NCBI GenBank assembly: GCA_051306415.1
Contig: JBPPNE010000015.1
Location: 1 to 5,620, forward strand
DNA: 5,620 bases
Direction of reading: 5' to 3'
Origin: CBDDRG01 sp051306415
GTDB lineage: Bacteria; Pseudomonadota; Gammaproteobacteria; Pseudomonadales; Porticoccaceae
The translations under genes were made by a program, and so were the position numbers. Positions 1-4,936 of this stretch are shown in pieces. How positions within the stretch are numbered: position 1 is the first letter of the stretch; every line of letters begins with the position of its first letter. The notes beneath the pieces are model-generated. The model worked only from the letters and a program-made list of their open reading frames with translations. It was not told the origin of the DNA and did no database searches.

Positions 1-137
1 GTTGACCAAGGTTTCACGGCGGTGGTCTGGCGGATGATCCTCCAGTGCCCACGCACTACCCGTTGACCGCTGAGCAAAAGGGTGTTTATCCTCCCTCACC
101 GAATACGCTGGACAATAACTACCATGCCGGACGCTGC
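1..137. other. Leader region with no supported gene
   Basis: No gene is supported here. The first forward frame is open from the window edge to a TGA at 64-66 and could be the last 21 codons of an upstream gene, but nothing in it is recognisable. An imperfect hairpin lies at 27-45: two 8-nt arms with one mismatch around a 3-nt loop. It is not followed by a T run, so it is not a convincing terminator. A GTG at 45 is in frame with the next gene but has no Shine-Dalgarno sequence, and the 31 residues it would add do not look like part of the domain that follows. Confidence 0.5.
63..90 (+). promoter_or_regulatory. Weak candidate sigma70-type promoter
   Basis: TTGACC at 63-68 matches the -35 consensus at five of six bases. 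It is followed after 16 nt by TTTATC at 85-90, a poor -10 match at three of six. Transcription would start near 97 and give a leader of about 40 nt before the ATG at 138. The -10 match is weak and the spacing slightly short, so this is only a candidate. It is nevertheless the best-placed one seen upstream of the first gene. Confidence 0.2.
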
Positions 138-2093
138 ATGAAACCTCACGCCTTCGTCGCCATGCCCTTCGGTCCCAAGCCGAATCACGAGGGCGTCCTG
201 GTCGATTTCAATCGCGTCTACGCCGAGCTCATAAAGCCCGCTCTGGAAGCCGCCGGCTGCGAGGTGTTTCGCGCCGACGAAGAGTCGCGCGCGGGCGACA
301 TCCGCACCGACATGTTCCAGGAGCTGCTGGTCGCCGATCTGGTGGTAGCGGACCTGACCCTCGACAACCCCAACGTCTGGTACGAGCTCGGCGTGCGCCA
401 CGCGCTGCGCGCGCGCGGCGTGGTGCTGGTGCAGGGGCCGCGGCCGTCGCAGCCGTTCGATATCTACACCGACCGCAAGCTGCGCTACCGGCTCCAGGAC
501 GGCGCACCCGATCCGGCTGCGTTGGCGGCCGACCGCAATGCGCTGACAGCAATGGCACGGGCGACGCTCGACGCCGCCAGCGCGCGCACGGTAAGTCCCG
601 TCTACACGCTGCTCCAACATCTGCGCGAGCCGCAGTGGCGCGACCTGCTGCTCGCGCAGCGCAACGAGTTCAGCGCAGCTTACGATGCCTGGAACAGCCG
701 CATGGAAGTGGCGCGGCAGAAAAACCGCGTCGGCGACATCCTGGTACTCGCCGACGAGACCCCGACGCAGGCGCTGTGGCTCGAGGCCCGCCGTGCCGCC
801 GGCAACAGTTTGATCAAGCTGCGCCACTTCGATTTTGCGCTGGAGCAGTTCGAGGCCGCGCTCGCGGTCGATGCCGACGACAAACAGAGCCGCGAGAAGA
901 AAGCGATGTGTCTGGGACGGCGCGGCCGCTACGAGGAGGCGCGGGAGTGGACGCGGCAGCTCACCGACGACTACCCGACCGATGCCGAGGTCTGGGCGCT
1001 CGCCGGCCGGGTCGAGAAGGACAGCTGGGTGCAGCGCTGGTGCGAACCAGGCGCCACGCCGACGCAGTGGCGCGCCGCGGCCGCCGCCGCCGAGGAGGCG
1101 AGCCTGCTGGAGGCAATCACGCCCTACCACAACGCCTTTATCACCGACCCCTCGCATTTCTATTCGGGCATCAACGCGCTGACGTTGTACCTGTTGCTGC
1201 AACACCTCGGCGGCCAGCTGGATCAAGCTGTCATCGACAACCTGATCGGCGGTGTGCGCTGGGCTATCACGAGCGCGCAAAAGCGCGACAACAAGGACTA
1301 CTGGGCACGCGCCAGCCATGCCGAGCTGTGTTTGCTGGTCAACCTGAAGGAGGCGGTGATCCGCGAATACCGCGCGGCGGTCGCCGTCGCCAACCGCGAC
1401 TGGTTTGCGCTCGACTCCTCGCGCCAGACCCTGGAGTTGCTGCGCAATCTCGAATTTCGCCCCGATGAAACGGCGGCGGCGATAGCGATCGTCGAGGCCG
1501 AGATCAAGCGCGCGACACCGCCGTTCGTGCCGCGCCAGGTGCTGCTGTTTTCCGGCCACCTGATGGACGCGCCAGGGCGCGATCCGCCGCGTTTTTCGCC
1601 AGAAAAGGAAGCCGCCGCGGCGAGCCGCATCGGCCAGGCGCTCGACAAGCTCGGTGCCGGCGCCGGCGACCTGGCGTTTTCGCAGGCCGCCGCCGGTGGC
1701 GACCTGTTGTTCCTCGAAGCCTGCCAGCGGCGCGGCGTGCGCTGCCAGATTCTACTGCCGTTCGCCGAGCCTGAATTCATCGACCGCTCCGTCGTGCCGG
1801 CAGCCAACGGCGAGCAGTGGCGCGATCGCTACTTTGCGATCAAGTCACAACTCACAGACGCCCCGCGCATCATGCCGGACGAACTGGGGCCGCCGCCCAA
1901 GGGCGTCAACGCCTACGAGCGCTGCAACCTGTGGCTGCTGCATACCGCGCTGGGCTGGGGCGTGGACAAGGTGCGCTTCATCTGCCTGTGGAATGGCGGC
2001 GGCGGCGACGGCCCGGGCGGCACCCAGCACATGTACGACGAGGTCAAGCGCCGCACCGGCAGGGTGACCTGGGTGGATACGAGGACGTTGTGA
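138..2093 (+). CDS. DRHyd-like / TPR (TRAFs-binding, DUF4071) / SLOG-like sensor protein
   Basis: The protein has 651 residues and is predicted cytoplasmic, with no signal peptide or membrane helix. Residues 4-100 resemble nucleoside 2-deoxyribosyltransferase-like (DRHyd) domains: an FVAMPFG strand at 6-12, then ADLVVADL at 66-73 leading into NVWYELG at 79-85, where E83 sits at the catalytic-glutamate position of that family. Residues 211-298 form TPR-like helix pairs. Residues 330-358, with Y-x3-F and YSGINALTL, carry the signature of the TRAFs-binding/DUF4071 domain of animal ASK (MAP3K5) kinases and bacterial conflict proteins. Residues 467-545, with FSGH and then AAAGGDLLFLEAC, look like a Rossmann-type SLOG fold that may bind a nucleotide. 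The published prediction for the TPR scaffold is recognition of NAD-derived signals; no reaction can be shown from sequence. I chose the ATG at 138 because the conserved domain starts directly there, although its Shine-Dalgarno is weak. A GTG at 45 is the alternative. The SLOG call is the least certain domain assignment. Confidence 0.85.
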   Translation: MKPHAFVAMPFGPKPNHEGVLVDFNRVYAELIKPALEAAGCEVFRADEESRAGDIRTDMFQELLVADLVVADLTLDNPNVWYELGVRHALRARGVVLVQGPRPSQPFDIYTDRKLRYRLQDGAPDPAALAADRNALTAMARATLDAASARTVSPVYTLLQHLREPQWRDLLLAQRNEFSAAYDAWNSRMEVARQKNRVGDILVLADETPTQALWLEARRAAGNSLIKLRHFDFALEQFEAALAVDADDKQSREKKAMCLGRRGRYEEAREWTRQLTDDYPTDAEVWALAGRVEKDSWVQRWCEPGATPTQWRAAAAAAEEASLLEAITPYHNAFITDPSHFYSGINALTLYLLLQHLGGQLDQAVIDNLIGGVRWAITSAQKRDNKDYWARASHAELCLLVNLKEAVIREYRAAVAVANRDWFALDSSRQTLELLRNLEFRPDETAAAIAIVEAEIKRATPPFVPRQVLLFSGHLMDAPGRDPPRFSPEKEAAAASRIGQALDKLGAGAGDLAFSQAAAGGDLLFLEACQRRGVRCQILLPFAEPEFIDRSVVPAANGEQWRDRYFAIKSQLTDAPRIMPDELGPPPKGVNAYERCNLWLLHTALGWGVDKVRFICLWNGGGGDGPGGTQHMYDEVKRRTGRVTWVDTRTL

Positions 2094-2268
2094 TGCGCAC
2101 CCGCCGATGCGCACACTGGATGACACCCAGAGCGACTCCGAGCAGCGGTCGCGGCCATGGCGACGGGCGTCCTATCGATAAGCTCCCCACTGCGCGGGAG
2201 CAACGATCAAGTAGTGATTCAGAGCGTGCCCAACGCTTACGTCCGCTTTTTCACAGGAGATACCACCC
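2094..2268. other. 175-nt intergenic gap with small repeats and a hairpin
   Basis: No recognised gene lies in this gap. GATGCGCAC occurs twice, at 2092-2100 and 2106-2114. An inverted repeat has arms GCTCCC at 2182-2187 and GGGAGC at 2196-2201 around an 8-nt loop. No T run follows, so it is not a typical terminator and could be regulatory or chance. No good -35/-10 pair is visible. One frame is open across the whole gap (59 codons, ATG at 2093, TGA at 2270-2272), but its codon use argues against translation; it is discussed as a separate finding. The gap is larger than those between the downstream genes, so an internal promoter remains possible. Confidence 0.5.
2255..2259 (+). promoter_or_regulatory. 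Shine-Dalgarno of the patatin gene
   Basis: AGGAG lies 9 nt before the ATG at 2269 and fixes that codon as the start. No competing in-frame start with a comparable signal is visible nearby. Confidence 0.8.
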
Positions 2269-3453
2269 ATGACCATCGCCGCCCGCATCGCCGCCCCCGG
2301 CCCCAAACGCATCCTCGCCTGCGACGGCGGCGGCATTCTCGGCCTGATGTCGGTGGAGATTCTAGCCAAGCTCGAAGCAGACCTGCGCGCAACGCGCCGG
2401 CAGCCGAGGCTGGTGCTGGCGGACGTGTTCGACTTGGTCTGCGGCACCAGCACTGGCGCGATCATCGCGGCCTGCATCTCGGCGGGTATGTCGATGGACG
2501 CGATCCGCGCATTCTATGTCGGCAGCGGCAAGCAGATGTTCGACAAGGCCGCGCTGTTCAAGCGCCTGCGCTACAGCTACAACGACGAGCCGCTGGCGCA
2601 GAAACTGCGCGTCGAACTGAACCGCGCGCTGGGGTATCGGGAGGGCGAGCCTTGGGCGAGGCTGGGTGACCCCCACCTGCGCACGCTGCTCCTTATGGTG
2701 CTGCGCAACCACACCACGGATTCACCCTGGCCGGTGTCGAACAATCCGGGCGCGAAGTACAACCAGCGCGTGAAGGACGACGGCACGCCGCGACTGGACT
2801 GCAATCTCGACCTGCCGCTGTGGCAACTGGTGCGCGGCAGCACCGCCGCGCCGACCTTCTTCCCGCCCGAGGTAGTGACCTTCGCCGAGGGCTCGGATCA
2901 CGAATACACCTTCATCTTTGTCGACGGCGGCGTCACCACCTACAACAACCCGGCGTTTCTCGCGTTTCAGATGGCGACTGCAGCGCCCTACCAGCTCAAC
3001 TGGAAGACCGGCGTCGAGCAATTGCTGATTGTATCCGTGGGTACCGGCAGCACGGCCAGGGCGCAGCCGGAGCTCAAGGCCGACGACATGAACCTGATCC
3101 ACAGCGCCAAAAACGTGCCGTCCGCGCTGATGAACGCAGCGAGCGCAGGCTGGGACATGGCCTGCCGCACGCTCGGCGAATGCCGCTTTGGCCCACCCAT
3201 CGACCGCGAGGTCGGCACCATGATTGCGACGCCGGGTACGCCGACTAACTTCACCGGCCCCAAACTGTTCTCCTATGTGCGCTACGACCCGGATGTGACC
3301 CAGGCCGGGCTCAACGCACTCGGCCTTAACGATATCGACGCCGCCCACGTGCAGGTGATGGATTCGGTGGAGCACATCCGGGCAATCCAGCGCGTGGGCG
3401 CCACCTACGCGGCGCGCCAGGTCATGCTCGCACACCTTGCCCCGCTGGCCTAG
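2269..3453 (+). CDS. Patatin-like phospholipase
   Basis: The protein has 394 residues. Patatin-family enzymes are acyl hydrolases that cut fatty acids from membrane phospholipids with a Ser-Asp dyad. All the key elements are present: the glycine-rich oxyanion-hole loop DGGGILG at 19-25, the nucleophile elbow GTSTG at 59-63 with catalytic Ser61, and the DGG motif at 219-221 with Asp219, followed by a typical TTYNNPA segment. The RGSTAAPTFFPP stretch at 189-200 is also usual for the family. There is no signal peptide or membrane helix, so the enzyme is made in the cytoplasm. In defence systems such as CBASS (CapV), related phospholipases are effectors that damage the host membrane when triggered. 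The neighbouring TIR and ASK-type genes make that role likely here, but a housekeeping lipase cannot be excluded. Residues 290-394 hold no domain I can name and could carry the activating contact. The downstream TIR gene starts 49 nt after the stop, consistent with one operon. Confidence 0.92.
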   Translation: MTIAARIAAPGPKRILACDGGGILGLMSVEILAKLEADLRATRRQPRLVLADVFDLVCGTSTGAIIAACISAGMSMDAIRAFYVGSGKQMFDKAALFKRLRYSYNDEPLAQKLRVELNRALGYREGEPWARLGDPHLRTLLLMVLRNHTTDSPWPVSNNPGAKYNQRVKDDGTPRLDCNLDLPLWQLVRGSTAAPTFFPPEVVTFAEGSDHEYTFIFVDGGVTTYNNPAFLAFQMATAAPYQLNWKTGVEQLLIVSVGTGSTARAQPELKADDMNLIHSAKNVPSALMNAASAGWDMACRTLGECRFGPPIDREVGTMIATPGTPTNFTGPKLFSYVRYDPDVTQAGLNALGLNDIDAAHVQVMDSVEHIRAIQRVGATYAARQVMLAHLAPLA

Positions 3454-3492
3454 GCTGAATCCGGCAGGCGCACAGCGGGCAGAATCAGCGGC

Positions 3493-3498
3493 AGGAGG
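3493..3498 (+). promoter_or_regulatory. Shine-Dalgarno that fixes the first TIR start
   Basis: AGGAGG lies only 4 nt before the ATG at 3503. Spacing is short but the match is perfect. It supports this ATG over an in-frame TTG at 3437 that would add 22 residues and overlap the end of the patatin gene. Confidence 0.75.
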
Positions 3499-3502
3499 CG
3501 GA

Positions 3503-3568
3503 ATGCAGGGCATATTCATCAGCTATCGACGGCAGGACAGCCAGAGCGCCGCCGGCCGACTGGCCGAC
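3503..3568 (+). repeat. TIR 5'-end repeat, copy 1
   Basis: The first 22 codons of this TIR gene are repeated at 4871-4936. I count two differences in 66 nt, both synonymous (ATA/ATT and CGA/CGG). This is far closer than the rest of the two TIR domains, where about 32% of residues differ. Confidence 0.85.
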
Positions 3569-4834
3569 GACATCAAGGATTGCCTGCCCGGCGTTGCGGT
3601 GTTCCGCGACGTCGAAACCATCGAGCCCGGCATGGATTTCAGCGAGGCGATCAACCGCGCGCTGCAATCCTGCGATGTGTTGTTGGCGGTGATTGGACCG
3701 CGCTGGCTCTCGGCGGTGGACGATGACGGCAAGCGGCGACTGGACAGTGCCGACGATTACACGCGCATTGAAATCGCCACCGGGCTCAAGCGCAGCGACG
3801 TGCGGGTGATTCCGATCCTGGTCGAGGGCGCGCAGATGCCAGAGGCCGAGGATCTGCCCGAGGAGCTCAAGCCGCTGGCGCGGCGCAATGCGCTGGAGTT
3901 GACCGACGGCCGCTGGCGTTACGATGTGTCGCGGCTGGCCGAAACTGTCGCAGTCGCGCTGGGCACGCCGGCGAACACCACGGCACAGGGCTGGCCGCCG
4001 TCGCCGGGATCGAAGCCGGACAGAGCCGGAATCGGGTTGGGCGGCATCGCTCTGGGTGCGGTAGTCGGCGTACTGATAGCGGCGGCGATTGGCTATGGGC
4101 TCTGGCGCGCGCAAACACCGGACGCATCTGTCGTTGACCCGTCGCAGATGTCCGGAAGCAATGCGAACGTCGTCGCAGATTCCGAACCCGAATCCCCCCA
4201 GATGGCGCTGGCCGTTGACGGCAGCGCGCCGGTGGAGCCCTGCCCCAAGTACCTGGGCATCAACCGCGCGCTGCCGACACCCTTCACCTGCGGCTGTGAC
4301 GCCGCGGCAGTCCAGCGCGGTACGGTGTGGGGCAGCGACCTGTACACCGACGATTCCAGTCTGTGCCGGGCCGCCGCCCACGCCGGCGTGATCCCGGCCA
4401 CGGGAGGGGCGGTGACAGTAACGCGTGAGGCGGGCCGGCCACTCTATGTCGGCAGTGCGCGCAACGGCATCGAGACCAACGATTACGGTGATTTCAGCCC
4501 CAGCATCCGCTTTGTCGGTGCCGCCATCCTCACGGCGGGGCCGCAGCCCTGTCCAAAGTACCTGGGGATCAACCGCAATCTGCCGACACCCTTCAGCTGC
4601 CGCTGTGACGCGGCGGCAATCCAGCGCGGCACGGTCTGGGGCAGCGATGTCTACACCGATGATTCCGCCCTGTGCCGCGCGGCGGCCCACGCCGGCGTGA
4701 TCCCGTCCACGGGAGGGGCGGTGACAGTAACGCGCGAGGCGGGCCGGCCACTCTATGTCGGCAGTGTGCGCAACGGTATCGAGACCAATGATTACGGCGA
4801 TTTCAGCCACAGCATTCGCTTTCAGATGCGCTAA
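3503..4834 (+). CDS. TIR - transmembrane - tandem LCCL protein
   Basis: The protein has 443 residues. Residues 1-150 are a bacterial TIR domain (TIR_2 type): FISYRRQD at 5-12 is strand A and the following loop, FRDVETIEPG at 34-43 is the BB-loop region, and DYTRIE at 85-90 places E90 at the position of the catalytic glutamate of TIR NADases. Residues 176-201 form one hydrophobic helix with a glycine zipper (G181, G185, G189). K171 and R174 lie before it, which suggests the TIR is cytoplasmic and the C-terminus periplasmic. After a linker come two LCCL domains, about 247-337 and 350-440. Each has four cysteines (C247, C263, C265, C288; C350, C366, C368, C391) and the family's Y-x3-S-x2-C-x2-A-x-HAGVI motif. 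LCCL domains are known from Limulus factor C, cochlin and Lgl1. A ligand-sensing ectodomain that controls TIR clustering is inferred. The second TIR gene follows after 36 nt. TIR, helix and LCCL assignments are strong; the function is not shown. Confidence 0.92.
   Translation: MQGIFISYRRQDSQSAAGRLADDIKDCLPGVAVFRDVETIEPGMDFSEAINRALQSCDVLLAVIGPRWLSAVDDDGKRRLDSADDYTRIEIATGLKRSDVRVIPILVEGAQMPEAEDLPEELKPLARRNALELTDGRWRYDVSRLAETVAVALGTPANTTAQGWPPSPGSKPDRAGIGLGGIALGAVVGVLIAAAIGYGLWRAQTPDASVVDPSQMSGSNANVVADSEPESPQMALAVDGSAPVEPCPKYLGINRALPTPFTCGCDAAAVQRGTVWGSDLYTDDSSLCRAAAHAGVIPATGGAVTVTREAGRPLYVGSARNGIETNDYGDFSPSIRFVGAAILTAGPQPCPKYLGINRNLPTPFSCRCDAAAIQRGTVWGSDVYTDDSALCRAAAHAGVIPSTGGAVTVTREAGRPLYVGSVRNGIETNDYGDFSHSIRFQMR
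4028..4105 (+). other. Transmembrane helix of the TIR-LCCL protein
   Basis: Codons 176-201 encode 26 residues without a charge, rich in Gly, Ala, Val, Ile and Leu and ending at Trp201. Glycines at 181, 185 and 189 form GxxxGxxxG, a known helix-packing motif. No other hydrophobic segment of this length occurs in the protein, so a single-pass membrane protein with its N-terminus inside is the simplest reading. Confidence 0.8.
4241..4513 (+). repeat. LCCL-encoding tandem repeat, copy 1
   Basis: This 273-nt unit encodes residues 247-337. It aligns without gaps to 4550-4822, an offset of 309 nt. I count 30 mismatches by eye, about 89% identity. They are uneven: 22 in the first 141 nt and 8 in the last 132. 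At protein level 9 of 91 residues differ, and all four cysteines and the histidine motif are kept. Confidence 0.9.
4550..4822 (+). repeat. LCCL-encoding tandem repeat, copy 2
   Basis: Second copy of the unit at 4241-4513, encoding residues 350-440. A 12-residue spacer (338-349) separates the copies, and only three residues and the stop codon follow this one. The close match points to a fairly recent in-frame tandem duplication, or to later exchange between the copies. Confidence 0.9.
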
Positions 4835-4856
4835 CAACAGATGCGATGGCAGTTAC

Positions 4857-4864
4857 AAAGGAGG
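4857..4864 (+). promoter_or_regulatory. Shine-Dalgarno of the second TIR gene
   Basis: AAAGGAGG lies 6 nt before the ATG at 4871, an excellent match at good spacing. It fixes that start and shows that the gene has its own ribosome entry within the 36-nt gap. Confidence 0.85.
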
Positions 4865-4870
4865 CAGAGC

Positions 4871-4936
4871 ATGCAGGGCATTTTCATCAGCTATCGGCGG
4901 CAGGACAGCCAGAGCGCCGCCGGCCGACTGGCCGAC
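4871..4936 (+). repeat. TIR 5'-end repeat, copy 2
   Basis: Second copy of the 66-nt block at 3503-3568. The two copies begin exactly at the ATG of each gene. Similarity upstream is limited to the Shine-Dalgarno core, and beyond codon 22 synonymous and non-synonymous changes become frequent. Confidence 0.85.

Noticed and set aside
27..45. Imperfect hairpin near the window start as a terminator
   Set aside because: There is no T run after it, the stem has a mismatch and the loop is only 3 nt. Upstream context is missing.
1..66. Tail of an upstream gene in the first frame
   Set aside because: Only 21 codons are visible before the TGA at 64-66. They match nothing I know, so they cannot be told from chance.
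45..137. GTG at 45 as the start of the first gene
   Set aside because: It has no Shine-Dalgarno sequence and adds 31 residues without domain-like character. The conserved strand begins a few residues after the ATG at 138.
96..1559. Long open frame on the minus strand opposite the first gene
   Set aside because: It mirrors a GC-rich coding strand, encodes no recognisable domain and lies wholly within the gene with clear domain motifs.
3437..3502. TTG at 3437 as the start of the TIR-LCCL gene
   Set aside because: It overlaps the end of the patatin gene. The ATG at 3503 has an AGGAGG, and its product begins with the same residues as the paralogue starting at 4871.
2722..3519. Minus-strand open frame across the patatin gene end
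   Set aside because: It has no recognisable domain and covers the patatin DGG motif region, which is clearly coding on the plus strand.
4241..4822. LCCL repeats as a CRISPR array or mobile element
   Set aside because: There are only two long in-frame copies inside one gene, with protein-level conservation and no spacers, terminal inverted repeats or transposase.
3485..4837. 450-codon open frame on the minus strand opposite the TIR-LCCL gene
   Set aside because: It is an antisense shadow. The forward frame has TIR and LCCL motifs, while the reverse product is Arg/Ala/Gly-rich with no motif, and its own repeat only reflects the LCCL duplication.
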